This document shows positions 15,573-24,194 of a stretch of DNA of 64,000 nt, in pieces. The stretch is from Leucobacter celer subsp. astrifaciens (GTDB taxonomy: Bacteria > Actinomycetota > Actinomycetes > Actinomycetales > Microbacteriaceae). The stretch lies in NCBI RefSeq assembly GCF_001273835.1, contig NZ_JHEI01000136.1, forward strand, positions 186,001 to 250,000. The letters run 5' to 3'. Positions within the stretch are counted from its first letter, which is position 1. Each line of letters starts with the position of its first letter. The notes below the pieces were generated by a model. That model saw only the letters and a list, made by a program, of their open reading frames with translations. It had not been told where the DNA came from and made no database searches. A program made the position numbers and the translations under genes.

Positions 15573-16979
15573 GTGGTCTCACGCGCCCAGATCGGCCTGC
15601 GCTCGGAGCGCGGCCCGATCCTGCTGGCGCTCATGCTCGCGACGGCCCTGATCGCCGTCGACGCCACGATCCTCGCGACGGCGGTGCAGAGCGTGGTCGC
15701 CGACATCGGCGGCTTCGCGCAGTTCCCCTGGCTGTTCTCGAGCTACATGCTCGCGCAGGCGATCTCGGTGCCGATCTACGCCAAGCTCTCCGACATGATC
15801 GGGCGCAAGCCGATCCTGCTCATCGGCATCGCCCTCTTCCTGCTGGGGTCCATCGCCTGCGGCTTCGCGTGGAGCATGCCCGCGCTCATCGTCTTCCGGG
15901 GCCTGCAGGGGCTCGGGGCCGGGGCCATCGCGCCGATGGCGCAGACCGTCGCGGGCGACATCTACACGGTCGAGGAGCGCGCCAAGGTGCAGGGGTACAT
16001 GGCGGGCGTGTGGGCGACGGCGTCCGTGCTCGGACCGACGCTCGGCGGGGTCTTCTCGCAGTTCGTCTCCTGGCGGTGGATCTTCCTGATCAACATCCCG
16101 CTCTGCCTCATCGCCGGGGCCCTGCTGCTGCGCAACTACCGGGAGAGTCCGGTGCGGAGCGAGCGCCGCATCGACTTCGTCGGCGCCGTGGTGCTCACCC
16201 TCGGGCTCACCGCGACGATCCTCGCGATCATCGAGGGAGGTCACGGCTGGGCCTGGCTCTCGCCGACCGGCATCGGTCTCATGTCGATCGGGATCGCGGC
16301 GCTCGCCGCCTTCGTGCTGCTCGCGAGGCGCGCCGCGGAGCCGATCCTCGATCTCACCCTGCTCAAGTCGCCCGTCGTGTGGGCCCCGACCTGCATCTCG
16401 GCCTGCGTCGGGGCGCTGCTGACCGGCTTCACCGCTTTCGCGCCGAGCTATCTGGAGCGCGCGGCGGGATCCCCGCCGCTGGTCGCGGGCTTCGCCGTCG
16501 CGGCCTGCATGCTCGGCTGGCCCGTGGCGGCGACGACCTCCGGCGCGATCTATCTGCGCTGGGGCTTCCGCCGCACGGCGCTCATCGGCAGCGCCATCGC
16601 CACGGTCGGCACGATCGCGCTCGTCGCGGTGGCGCCGCGGCCGGATCCCGTGAGCATCGCCGCCTGCGCGTTCGCCATCGGCTTCGGCCTGGGGTGGACC
16701 GCGACGCCCACGCTCATCGCCGCGCAGGCCTCGGTGGAGTGGAACCAGCGCGGAGCGGTCACCGGGCTCAACGTCTTCGCCCGCACGGCGGGCGGTGCGA
16801 TCGGCGTCGCCGTCTACGGCGCGGTGTCGAACGGGGTCATCGCATCCGGGGGCGGCGAGCAGCACGTGCCGACGGTGATCGCCGCGACCGGGTGGGTGTT
16901 CGTCGGCATCGCGATCACTGCGGCGCTCATGCTCGCGGGAGCCGCCGCGATGCCCCGGCGGAGGAGCGCGGGAGGCTGA
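15573..16979 (+). CDS. MFS transporter, DHA2-like drug:H+ antiporter family
   Basis: 468 residues with about 14 hydrophobic helices, the DHA2 architecture. Motif D-like AVDATILATAVQSVVADIGG is in helix 1, motif A appears as KLSDMIGRKPILLIG in loop 2-3, and motif C-like GVWATASVLGPTLGGV in helix 5. Likely an exporter of hydrophobic compounds; substrate unknown. GTG at 15573 starts 4 nt after ftsY, so it is cotranscribed and sits between the two SRP-pathway genes, a location not functionally explained. Confidence 0.88.
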   Translation: MVSRAQIGLRSERGPILLALMLATALIAVDATILATAVQSVVADIGGFAQFPWLFSSYMLAQAISVPIYAKLSDMIGRKPILLIGIALFLLGSIACGFAWSMPALIVFRGLQGLGAGAIAPMAQTVAGDIYTVEERAKVQGYMAGVWATASVLGPTLGGVFSQFVSWRWIFLINIPLCLIAGALLLRNYRESPVRSERRIDFVGAVVLTLGLTATILAIIEGGHGWAWLSPTGIGLMSIGIAALAAFVLLARRAAEPILDLTLLKSPVVWAPTCISACVGALLTGFTAFAPSYLERAAGSPPLVAGFAVAACMLGWPVAATTSGAIYLRWGFRRTALIGSAIATVGTIALVAVAPRPDPVSIAACAFAIGFGLGWTATPTLIAAQASVEWNQRGAVTGLNVFARTAGGAIGVAVYGAVSNGVIASGGGEQHVPTVIAATGWVFVGIAITAALMLAGAAAMPRRRSAGG

Positions 16980-17020
16980 CCGCGGCGAGCATCGCCGGCA
17001 CCGACTAGAATGGTGCCGCT

Positions 17021-18583
17021 ATGGCTACTTTCGGGAACCTCTCCGCTCGGCTGACCGAGACCTTCAAGAACCTGCGCGCGAAGGGCAAGCTGTCGGCCTC
17101 CGACGTCGACAGCACCGTGCGCGAGATCCGGCGCGCCCTGCTCGAGGCCGACGTCGCGCTCGACGTGGTCAAGGCCTTCACCGCCACCGTGCGCGAGCGC
17201 GCCCTGGGCGACGAGGTGAACCAGGCGCTCAATCCGGCGCAGCAGGTGGTGCAGATCGTCAACGAGGAGCTCGTCGGCATTCTCGGCGGCGAGCAGCGCC
17301 GGCTGCAGTTCGCGAAGAACCCGCCGACGGTCATCATGCTCGCGGGTCTGCAGGGCGCCGGCAAGACGACGCTCGCGGGCAAGCTCGCGAAGTGGCTGAA
17401 GGATCAGGGGCACACGCCCCTCCTCGTGGCCTGCGATCTGCAGCGCCCCAACGCCGTCACGCAGCTGGGCGTGGTCGCCGAGCAGGCGGGAGTGGCCATC
17501 TACGCGCCCGAGCCCGGGAACGGCGTCGGCGATCCGGTGCGGGTCGCGGAGAACGGCGTGGCCGAGGCCCGCCGCGCGCATCACGACTTCGTGATCATCG
17601 ATACCGCCGGCCGACTGGGCGTCGACGCCGAGCTGATGCAGCAGGCCTCCGACATCCGCAAGGCCACCGATCCCGACGAGGTGCTCTTCGTCATCGACGC
17701 CATGATCGGCCAGGACGCGGTGGCGACGGCGCAGGCCTTCCAGGAGGGCGTCGACTTCACCGGCGTCGTGCTGACCAAGCTCGACGGCGACGCCCGCGGC
17801 GGCGCGGCGCTCTCGATCCGGAGCCTCACGGGCCGGCCGATCCTCTTCGCCTCCACCGGAGAGGGACTCGGCGACTTCGAGCCGTTCCACCCCGACCGCA
17901 TGGCGAGCCGCATCCTCGACCTCGGCGACATCCTCACCCTCATCGAGCAGGCCCAGCAGGCCTTCGACGAGGACGAGGCCCGCAAGGTCGCCGAGAAGAT
18001 CGCGTCGGACGAGTTCACGCTCGACGACTTCCTCGGCCAGATGCAGCAGCTGCGCAAGGCCGGCTCCATCAAGAAGATGATGGGGATGCTGCCGGGCATG
18101 GGCAAGATGAAGGACCAGCTCGACGGCTTCGACGAGCGGGAGATCGTACGCACGGAGGCGATCATCCAGTCGATGACGCGCGACGAGCGCGCGAACCCGA
18201 AGATCCTCAACGGGTCCCGGCGCCTGCGCATCGCCAAGGGCTCGGGCATGACCGTGACCGACGTCAACCAGCTCGTGCAGCGCTTCGAGCAGGCGGCGAA
18301 GATGATGAAGACGGTCGCGCGCGGCGGCGTGCCCCAGATCCCCGGCATGGGGCCGGTGCCCGGTATGGGCGGTCACGGCGGCAAGAAGAAGCAGCAGGGC
18401 AAGGGAAAGGGTGCGAAGCGCTCGGGCAACCCGGCCAAGCGTGCGCAGGAGGCGGCCGGTGTCGCGGCTGCGCCGGCGCAGAAGGGCGGCTCCGGGTTCG
18501 GCCTCGGTGCCGGAGGCGCCGCGCAGCCCAGCGAGGAGGATCTCGCCAAGCTGCAGCAGATGCTCGGCAAGGGCCTGCGCTAG
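17021..18583 (+). CDS. ffh: signal recognition particle protein Ffh
   Basis: 520 residues, the GTPase subunit of SRP. N domain, then G domain with P-loop GLQGAGKTT near 110-118, ACDLQRPNAVTQL, DTAGRLGVDAELMQQ and TKLDGDARGGAALSI. The methionine-rich M domain follows (GSIKKMMGMLPGMGKMKDQL), ending with a Gly/Lys/Ala tail longer than in E. coli. TAGAAT at 17006-17011, 9 nt before ATG, indicates its own promoter with a leader of at most a few bases, despite the upstream MFS gene. The stop overlaps the convergent acetyltransferase stop in a shared CTAG. Confidence 0.97.
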   Translation: MATFGNLSARLTETFKNLRAKGKLSASDVDSTVREIRRALLEADVALDVVKAFTATVRERALGDEVNQALNPAQQVVQIVNEELVGILGGEQRRLQFAKNPPTVIMLAGLQGAGKTTLAGKLAKWLKDQGHTPLLVACDLQRPNAVTQLGVVAEQAGVAIYAPEPGNGVGDPVRVAENGVAEARRAHHDFVIIDTAGRLGVDAELMQQASDIRKATDPDEVLFVIDAMIGQDAVATAQAFQEGVDFTGVVLTKLDGDARGGAALSIRSLTGRPILFASTGEGLGDFEPFHPDRMASRILDLGDILTLIEQAQQAFDEDEARKVAEKIASDEFTLDDFLGQMQQLRKAGSIKKMMGMLPGMGKMKDQLDGFDEREIVRTEAIIQSMTRDERANPKILNGSRRLRIAKGSGMTVTDVNQLVQRFEQAAKMMKTVARGGVPQIPGMGPVPGMGGHGGKKKQQGKGKGAKRSGNPAKRAQEAAGVAAAPAQKGGSGFGLGAGGAAQPSEEDLAKLQQMLGKGLR

Positions 18584-19050
18584 ACAAACTCCCGCACGTA
18601 GAGCAGCATCCGGTCGGCGGTGCCCGGCTCCGTGTTCGTGAAGCCGTGGCGCTCGTAGAAGCGGCGCGTATCGGTGTCGACCTCATCGACGTTGATGTGC
18701 ATCTCCTCGCCGCCGCGCACCCGCAGCTCGGCGATGACACGCTCGAGAACGGCGGTTCCGATCCCGTCGGCCCGCTGTTCGGGTCGCACGTACAGCTCGT
18801 CGAGCACCGCGAGCGGTCCGTCGGAGTAGATCGTCGGGCGCAGGGTGACGAGGCCGTAGCCGGCCGGAGAGCGGAGCGACCCGGCGAGCACCGCGTACCC
18901 CGCGGGGCCGGCGAGGATCGCGCGGAAGCGGCGCGCCAGCTGGGCGTGCGTCGGACACGGGGACTCGAACTCGGCGTTGAAGTCGGCCTGGAGACGCGCG
19001 AGCGCGTCGGCGTCATCGGGGCCGGCCAGGGCCGTGGTGATGCGTGTCAT
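18580..19050 (-). CDS. GNAT family N-acetyltransferase
   Basis: 156 residues, a single GNAT domain. LAVLDELYVRPEQRADGIGTAVLERVI holds the acetyl-CoA loop (R-x-D-G-I-G), and the C-terminal DTRRFYERHGFTNTE is the usual alpha4-beta7 closing motif. Substrate unknown. The ATG at 19050 is chosen since homology starts at MTRITTALAGPDDADALARL; CACACT lies 6 nt upstream. Convergent with ffh: both stop codons lie in the palindromic tetramer at 18580-18583. Confidence 0.85.
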   Translation of the reverse strand: MTRITTALAGPDDADALARLQADFNAEFESPCPTHAQLARRFRAILAGPAGYAVLAGSLRSPAGYGLVTLRPTIYSDGPLAVLDELYVRPEQRADGIGTAVLERVIAELRVRGGEEMHINVDEVDTDTRRFYERHGFTNTEPGTADRMLLYVREFV

Positions 19051-19099
19051 GGCTCCAGTGTGCGCCAGAACCCTAAAAAACCCCTGATCCTGACAAAAA

Positions 19100-19128
19100 T
19101 TGATTTTCCGCTCCGGCTGTGGCAGGAT
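19100..19128 (+). promoter_or_regulatory. candidate promoter for the rpsP-khpA-rimM-trmD operon
   Basis: TTGATT (19100-19105) and CAGGAT (19123-19128) are separated by exactly 17 bp. The predicted start near 19135 would leave a leader of about 100 nt before rpsP. The -10 is imperfect, but the surrounding AT-rich patch is the only such stretch here. Confidence 0.4.
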
Positions 19129-19233
19129 TGATGAGTTCGCGCACTCGCGCGCCCAGGCTTCCGTCCCTGCTGTGAACAGCGGTGCGGCGTCACACCCCTC
19201 GATTCTCGAATCGACCAACTCAAGGAGTCATCC

Positions 19234-19662
19234 ATGGCTGTCAAGATCCGTCTGAAGCGCCTCGGCAAGATCCGTGCGCCCTACTACCGCATCGTCGTCG
19301 CCGACTCGCGCACCAAGCGCGACGGCCGCGTGATCGAGGAGATCGGCAAGTACCACCCGACCGAGAACCCCTCGTTCATCGAGGTCGATTCGGACCGTGC
19401 GCAGTACTGGCTCGGCGTCGGCGCGCAGCCGACCGAGCAGGTCGCCGCGATCCTCAAGCTGACCGGCGACTGGGGCAAGTTCACGGGCGAGGGCAGCACC
19501 GAGTCGCAGGTGCTGCCGGTCGAGCCCAAGGCCGTCTTCGAGGCCGACGCCTCCAAGAAGGCAGTGCTGCGCCCCAAGGCGGAGAAGCCCGCCGCGCCCG
19601 CGGCCGAGGAGGCCGCTGAGGCTCCGGCCGAGGACGCCGCCGCCGAGACCACCGAGGGCTAA
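19234..19662 (+). CDS. rpsP: 30S ribosomal protein S16
   Basis: 142 residues. The core ([38 protein letters not shown] and [11 protein letters not shown]) is the S16 fold of about 85 residues. A C-terminal extension rich in Ala and Glu (residues 110-142) is typical of actinobacterial S16. The ATG has an AAGGAG ribosome site about 7 nt upstream. First gene of a tight operon with khpA, rimM and trmD, a conserved ribosome and tRNA maturation unit. Confidence 0.97.
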   Translation: MAVKIRLKRLGKIRAPYYRIVVADSRTKRDGRVIEEIGKYHPTENPSFIEVDSDRAQYWLGVGAQPTEQVAAILKLTGDWGKFTGEGSTESQVLPVEPKAVFEADASKKAVLRPKAEKPAAPAAEEAAEAPAEDAAAETTEG

Positions 19663-19667
19663 TCCTC

Positions 19668-19976
19668 TTGGCTGAGCAGGCGCTGGCCGAAGCGCTCGAC
19701 CATCTCGTGCGGGGGATCGTGGATCACCCGGAGCGCGTGCGCGTCGACTCGCGGGACACCGCCCGCGGAGAGGTGCTCGAGGTGCGCGTGCACCCGAGCG
19801 ATCTCGGCCGTGTGATCGGACGCGGAGGCCGCACCGCGTCGTCGCTGCGCACCGTGGTCTCGGCGCTCGCCGAGACCGGGCGCGTGCGCGTCGACGTGGT
19901 CGACACCGATGACGCCGACTCGGAAGACAACAACACCGACGAGGTCGGTGCGGGCGAGTCGGAGGACGACGCCTGA
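19668..19976 (+). CDS. khpA: KH domain RNA-binding protein KhpA
   Basis: 102 residues. A single KH domain with the RNA-binding loop GRGG in DLGRVIGRGGRTASSLRTVV, plus an acidic tail (residues 80-102) that is not part of the fold. In Gram-positive bacteria KhpA pairs with KhpB/Jag and affects small-RNA function and cell-wall growth. The most likely start is TTG at 19668, since the frame has no ATG or GTG close by that preserves MAEQALAEALDHLV; it lies 5 nt after rpsP. The stop overlaps the rimM ATG by one base. Confidence 0.92.
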   Translation: MAEQALAEALDHLVRGIVDHPERVRVDSRDTARGEVLEVRVHPSDLGRVIGRGGRTASSLRTVVSALAETGRVRVDVVDTDDADSEDNNTDEVGAGESEDDA

Positions 19977-20557
19977 TGGCCGATGCGCGAGAGCGTGCGC
20001 GAGCTCCCCGTCCCGCTAGCGGGGCGGGGAGTTTGCGCGTCGGGCGGCTGACGAAGCCGCACGGCCTGAAGGGCGGCATCAAGCTGGAGCTCTTCACCGA
20101 CAACCCCGAACTGCGCTTCGTGCCGGGAGCGCTGTTCCACCTGCAGGTCCCCGAGGACTCGCCGTGGTTCGGGCGCACCATCACGATGCGAGAGCTGCGC
20201 TGGTTCAACGACTCGCCGGTCGGCTTCTTCGAGGAGCTGCCCGATCGCACCGCCGCCGAGGGCATCGTGCGCGCGATCCTCTGGATCGACGAGCAGGCCG
20301 TCGCCGCGGGCGAGGAGGAGAACGCCTGGTACGACCACGAGCTGGTCGGGATGTCGGTGGTGCGCGACGACGTCGTGCTGGGCACGGTCGCCGAGGTGCA
20401 GCACTTCCCGGCGCAGGACCTGCTCGCGGTGACCACCGATCACGGCACCGTGCTCGTGCCGTTCGTCGAGGCCATCGTGCCGAGCGTCGACGTCGAAGCC
20501 CGCGTGGTGCGGGTGACCCCGCCCGCAGGACTCTTCGAGGAGGCTGAGGCCGAGTGA
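19976..20557 (+). CDS. rimM: 16S rRNA processing protein RimM
   Basis: 193 residues. The N-terminal RimM barrel contains [20 protein letters not shown], and a C-terminal PRC-like barrel contains [12 protein letters not shown] and [19 protein letters not shown]. It assists maturation of the 30S head, binding S19. About 20 residues rich in Arg, Ala and Pro precede the domain. The start overlaps the khpA stop (ATGGC at TGATGG), and the end overlaps trmD by 4 nt, so translation is coupled. Confidence 0.95.
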   Translation: MADARERARAPRPASGAGSLRVGRLTKPHGLKGGIKLELFTDNPELRFVPGALFHLQVPEDSPWFGRTITMRELRWFNDSPVGFFEELPDRTAAEGIVRAILWIDEQAVAAGEEENAWYDHELVGMSVVRDDVVLGTVAEVQHFPAQDLLAVTTDHGTVLVPFVEAIVPSVDVEARVVRVTPPAGLFEEAEAE

Positions 20558-21333
20558 GGATCGACATCGTCTCGATCTTCCCCGGCTACTTCGACGCGCT
20601 CGAGCTCTCGCTGCTCGGCAAGGCGAAGCAGAAGGGGCTCATCGACGTGCGGGTGCACGATCTGCGCGACGCCGCACACGATCGGCACCGCACCGTCGAC
20701 GACACCCCTGCGGGCGGCGGTGCCGGCATGGTGATGAAGCCCGAGCCCTGGGGCGAGATGCTCGACCGGATCCTCGCGGACTCGCCGGTCGAGCGAGCGG
20801 AGCGAGTCGAGACCCAGCACTCGCCCGCCGGCACCCGGGAGCCCCTCATCATTTTCCCCTCGCCAGCCGGCGAGGTCTTCGATCAGCGCATGGCCCGCGA
20901 GCTCGCGCACGAGCAGCACCTGGTCTTCGGCTGCGGCCGCTACGAGGGCATCGACCAGCGGGTCTTCGACGAGTACGCCGCGCGCGGGCGCGTGCGCCTC
21001 GTGAGCATCGGCGACTACGTGCTCAACGGGGGAGAGGTCGCGACGATCGCCATGATCGAGGCGATCGGCCGGCTGCTGCCCGGGGTGGTGGGCAACCCGG
21101 AGAGCCTCGTCGAGGAGTCGCACGAGGAGGACGGCCTGCTGGAGTACCCGAGCTACACGAAACCGGCTGAGTGGCGCGGGCGCGAGGTGCCGCCGGTGCT
21201 CCTGAGCGGCAACCACGCGGCGGTCGATGCCTGGCGGCGCGAGCAGCGCATCGAGCGCACCCGGCGGGTGCGCCCCGAGCTGCTGCCGCGGGAACTGCGC
21301 GGGGAGCCGCGGGGCAGACACGCGGCGGAGTAG
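20554..21333 (+). CDS. trmD: tRNA (guanine-N1)-methyltransferase TrmD
   Basis: 259 residues; makes m1G37 in tRNAs to prevent frameshifting. SPOUT fold landmarks: [47 protein letters not shown] and the trefoil knot [20 protein letters not shown]. Residues about 78-87 ([10 protein letters not shown]) form an insertion in the loop before the strand LIIFPSPAG. They are encoded by a dispersed palindromic repeat shared with smc, so the insertion is probably recent and structurally tolerated. GTG start at 20554 overlaps rimM by 4 nt. Last gene of the rpsP operon. Confidence 0.96.
   Translation: MRIDIVSIFPGYFDALELSLLGKAKQKGLIDVRVHDLRDAAHDRHRTVDDTPAGGGAGMVMKPEPWGEMLDRILADSPVERAERVETQHSPAGTREPLIIFPSPAGEVFDQRMARELAHEQHLVFGCGRYEGIDQRVFDEYAARGRVRLVSIGDYVLNGGEVATIAMIEAIGRLLPGVVGNPESLVEESHEEDGLLEYPSYTKPAEWRGREVPPVLLSGNHAAVDAWRREQRIERTRRVRPELLPRELRGEPRGRHAAE
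20787..20814. repeat. dispersed palindromic repeat, family 2, inside trmD
   Basis: GGTCGAGCGAGCGGAGCGAG followed by TCGAGACC, in frame in trmD. The same element with two substitutions lies in smc at 8081-8108; related copies in the other orientation lie at 44318-44377. Confidence 0.8.
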
Positions 21334-21342
21334 CACCGCCGC

Positions 21343-21348
21343 TAGGCT
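21343..21348 (+). promoter_or_regulatory. -10 box for leaderless murT transcript
   Basis: TAGGCT followed by 6 nt and the murT ATG at 21355. No ribosome site precedes the start. It lies 10 nt downstream of the trmD stop, so murT-gatD has its own promoter within a short gap. Confidence 0.6.
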
Positions 21349-21354
21349 TGACGC

Positions 21355-22707
21355 ATGCGTGATTTCCTCTCGGCCGCCATCGGCAAGACGGTACGGCAGA
21401 TCGCGCGGCTGCGGGGCGGCGGATCCGCGCTTCCCGGTCTGGTCGTGGAGAAGCTGGATCCCGGGTTCCTCGCCCGCGTGCTCGGGCGCCTGCCGTACGG
21501 CGTGGTCGCGGTGAGCGGCACCAACGGCAAGACCACCACCACGAAGATGATCGTGGAGATGCTCGAGGCGCAGGGTCTCAGGGTCTTCACGAACCGCACC
21601 GGTTCGAACTTCTCGCGCGGTGTGGTCGCCGCAGCGATTCAGGAGTGCTCGGTCGGCGGCAGACTCGACGCCGACATCGCGGTGCTCGAACTGGATGAGG
21701 CGCACGCGATGTACTTCATCGACCGGGTGCCGCCGCGCTTCACCCTGCTGCTCAACGTGCTGCGGGATCAGCTCGACCGCTTCGGCGAGATCGATGCGAC
21801 GGCGAAGCTGCTGCAGCGCATCGCCGATGCCACCACGGAGGGACTCGTGGTGAACCGCGAGGACCGGCTCGTCGCGGCGATCGGGGAGCGCACCCGCGAG
21901 CGCGCGGGCGGGCCCGGGGTGCACGGCTTCGGGCTCTCCGATGCGCTGCTGTCGACGTTCCCCAGCGACGACGACTTCCACGCCGCCCCGGTCGCCGCCG
22001 CGGTCCCGGAGCGGGGCGAAGCCGACGTCACGCTCGTGGAGCTCGGCGATCACGAGGCGGTGTTCCGCATCGAGGGCGCCGATCACCGCACCTCGCTCAA
22101 GCTCGAGGGCCTCTACAACACCTTCAATGCGGCGTCGGCGCTCGTCACGGTGCGCATGATCCTCGAGGCGGGTCCGCTCGCGGGGCTCTCCGCGGGCCCG
22201 GCCGCGGGATCCGCGCCGCGCCCGACGACCGAGGCGATCCTCGCGGCCCTCGCCGAGGTGCGGCCGGCGTTCGGTCGTGGCGAGCGGCTGATGCTCGACG
22301 GGCAGCCGCTCGAACTGGTGCTGGTGAAGAACCCGGCCGGCTTCCGGCTCGGGCTCGCCTCCTTCGACCCGAGCGGGGTGGCCGTGATGATCGCGATCAA
22401 CGACCAGTACGCCGACGGGCGCGACATGTCCTGGCTGTGGGACGTCGATTTCACCTCGCTCGCCGAGGGCGGCGTCGACACGGTCAGCGGCACGCGGGCG
22501 TGGGACATGGCGCTGCGCCTGGAGCACGACGAGGTGCCGGTGGGGCACGTCGAGGAGGACCTGGGCCGCGCGCTGCGCGAGTTCCGGGAGCGCACCATGC
22601 CCGCGGGCGACGCCGGCGACCCGCGACGCATCTACTGCACCTATACGGCCATGCTCGAGCTGCGGCGGGCGCTCGCGGAGCTGACCGACGTGGAGGACAT
22701 CTGGTGA
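21355..22707 (+). CDS. murT: MurT, Mur ligase-like subunit of lipid II isoglutaminyl synthase
   Basis: 450 residues. Mur-ligase P-loop VSGTNGKTTTTKM (GTNGKTT at 55-61), central domain with LDEAHAMYFIDRVPPRFTLLLNVLRDQLDRFGE, and the C-terminal DUF1727 domain with LVLVKNPAGFR, which binds GatD. With GatD it amidates D-Glu in lipid II stem peptides. Oddity: the segment after the Mur central domain (about residues 195-225, SDALLSTFPSDDDFHAAP and on) lacks the paired CxxC motifs of the zinc ribbon found in typical MurT; the whole protein has only two cysteines, far apart. Overlaps gatD by 4 nt. Confidence 0.93.
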   Translation: MRDFLSAAIGKTVRQIARLRGGGSALPGLVVEKLDPGFLARVLGRLPYGVVAVSGTNGKTTTTKMIVEMLEAQGLRVFTNRTGSNFSRGVVAAAIQECSVGGRLDADIAVLELDEAHAMYFIDRVPPRFTLLLNVLRDQLDRFGEIDATAKLLQRIADATTEGLVVNREDRLVAAIGERTRERAGGPGVHGFGLSDALLSTFPSDDDFHAAPVAAAVPERGEADVTLVELGDHEAVFRIEGADHRTSLKLEGLYNTFNAASALVTVRMILEAGPLAGLSAGPAAGSAPRPTTEAILAALAEVRPAFGRGERLMLDGQPLELVLVKNPAGFRLGLASFDPSGVAVMIAINDQYADGRDMSWLWDVDFTSLAEGGVDTVSGTRAWDMALRLEHDEVPVGHVEEDLGRALREFRERTMPAGDAGDPRRIYCTYTAMLELRRALAELTDVEDIW

Positions 22708-23429
22708 GTGAGCAGCAGGAGCTGACGATCGTGTCGCTGTACCCGCGCGACATGAACATCTACGGGGATCGCGGCAATGTGCTCTCCCTCGTGCGTCGGG
22801 CGCGGGCGCAGGGGTATGCGCCGCGCGTGGTCGAGGTCAACCCCGGCGACGCGCTGCCCGAGACCGTGGACATCGTGATCGGCGGCGGCGGGCAGGACTC
22901 GGGCCAGGGGCGCGTGGCGAAGGACCTCGCGGCGCGAGCCGACGAGATCCGGGCGCTCGCGAACGACGGCACGCCCATGCTCATGATCTGCGGGCTCTAC
23001 CAGCTCTTCGGCCACCGCTTCGTGACGCACACGGGCGAGGAGCTCGCGGGTATCGGCGTGCTCGACGTGGAGACCCGCGGCGGCAGCGAGCGCATGATCG
23101 GCAACATCGTGCTCGAGTCCGAGGAGTTCGGCGAGATCATCGGGTACGAGAACCACAGCGGCAACACCACGCTGGGTTCGGGATCGCGCCCCCTCGGGAG
23201 GGTCACGCAGGGCGCGGGCAACAACCCCGATGACGGGCTGGAAGGGGCGCGTACGGGCAACGTGATCGGCAGCTATCTGCACGGTTCGCTGCTGCCGAAG
23301 AACCCGGCCCTCAGCGACTTCCTCATCGGCGAGGCGGCGCGCCGCCGCTACGGGAGCTTCGAGGCGATCGCGGGAGCGGACGAGACGGTGGAGCGGGCGC
23401 GGGAGAGCGCGAAGCGCCGTCCGCGCTGA
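22704..23429 (+). CDS. gatD: GatD, glutamine amidotransferase subunit of lipid II isoglutaminyl synthase
   Basis: 241 residues, class I-like (CobB/CobQ-type) glutaminase that supplies ammonia to MurT. Nucleophile C96 lies in MLMICGLYQLFG, and the catalytic histidine is H193 in SYLHGSLLPKNP. The N-terminus (LTIVSLYPRDMNIYGDRGN) is characteristic of GatD. The GTG at 22704 overlaps the murT TGA by 4 nt, indicating translational coupling and equimolar production. A second acidic triad residue is not securely identifiable, as in other GatD proteins. Confidence 0.94.
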   Translation: MSEQQELTIVSLYPRDMNIYGDRGNVLSLVRRARAQGYAPRVVEVNPGDALPETVDIVIGGGGQDSGQGRVAKDLAARADEIRALANDGTPMLMICGLYQLFGHRFVTHTGEELAGIGVLDVETRGGSERMIGNIVLESEEFGEIIGYENHSGNTTLGSGSRPLGRVTQGAGNNPDDGLEGARTGNVIGSYLHGSLLPKNPALSDFLIGEAARRRYGSFEAIAGADETVERARESAKRRPR

Positions 23430-23526
23430 TCCCGCGCCGCGAAATTTCTTCACACCCGCGGGAATATGCATGCGCATGTATGAGTTGTGTTTCATCAGAC
23501 CCACTCGTCGAATGAAAGGCACCTGA

Positions 23527-24084
23527 ATGTCCATCACTGTAGAGCAGATCCCCGGTTACCGCGTCGGCACCTGGACGATCGATCCCACCCACTCCGAGGT
23601 CGGCTTCTCCGTGCGTCACCTCGCCATCAGCAAGGTCAAGGGCAAGTTCGAGCAGTTCGACGCGACGTTCGTGACCGCCGAGAACCCGCTCGACTCGAGT
23701 GTCCAGGCCACCGCCGAGGTCGCCTCGATCAACACGAACCAGGCCGACCGCGACGGCCACCTGCGCACGGGCGACTTCTTCGCCGCCGAGGAGCACCCGC
23801 AGCTGACCTTCGTCTCCACGGGCGTGCGTCAGGAGGGCGGCGACTTCAAGGTGGACGGAGACCTCACCATGCGCGGCGTGACGAAGCCCGTCACCTTCGA
23901 CTTCGAGTTCGGCGGCTTCGGCGAGGACCCCTACGGCAACTACAAGGTCGGCTTCACCGCCACCGCCGTCGTCAAGCGCGAGGATTTCGGACTGACCTGG
24001 AATGCTCCGCTCGAAAAGGGCGGCCTGCTGCTCGGCTCCGACGTCACCATCACGCTCGACATTCAGGCGGCTCTGGCTCAGTAG
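23527..24084 (+). CDS. YceI family protein
   Basis: 185 residues, a lipocalin-like barrel that binds isoprenoid-type lipids in characterised members. Hallmarks: GTWTIDPTHSEVGFSVRHL, VTAENPLDSSVQATAEVASI, HLRTGDFFAAEEHPQLTFVS and LTMRGVTKPVTFDFEF. No signal peptide, so it is cytoplasmic or not classically exported, as in many actinobacteria. AAAGG lies 9 nt before the ATG. An AT-richer leader at 23440-23480 with a CATGCGCATG palindrome (23469-23478) may hold its promoter. A strong terminator follows. Confidence 0.93.
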   Translation: MSITVEQIPGYRVGTWTIDPTHSEVGFSVRHLAISKVKGKFEQFDATFVTAENPLDSSVQATAEVASINTNQADRDGHLRTGDFFAAEEHPQLTFVSTGVRQEGGDFKVDGDLTMRGVTKPVTFDFEFGGFGEDPYGNYKVGFTATAVVKREDFGLTWNAPLEKGGLLLGSDVTITLDIQAALAQ

Positions 24085-24098
24085 CCGGAAGACGCGAC

Positions 24099-24132
24099 GA
24101 GGGCGGGATCGGCTTCGGCCGGCCCCGCCCTC
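24099..24132 (+). terminator. terminator hairpin after the YceI gene
   Basis: A 15-bp stem (24099-24113 and 24118-24132, two mismatches) capped by a stable TTCG tetraloop, 15 nt after the stop. It also faces the convergent FUSC gene. Confidence 0.75.
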
Positions 24133-24136
24133 CTGC

Positions 24137-24194
24137 GTTACTCGAGCGCCGTGTTACTCGAGCGCCGTGCTACTCCAGCGCCGTGCTACTCCAG
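24137..24194. repeat. 16-bp tandem repeat, 3.6 copies, overlapping the FUSC gene end
   Basis: Units at 24137-24152, 24153-24168, 24169-24184 and a partial at 24185-24194 follow GYTACTCSAGCGCCGT. The last unit contains the stop codon region of the minus-strand FUSC gene. Every unit carries the same stop on that strand, so the repeats arose by duplication of the gene's 3' end. Confidence 0.9.
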
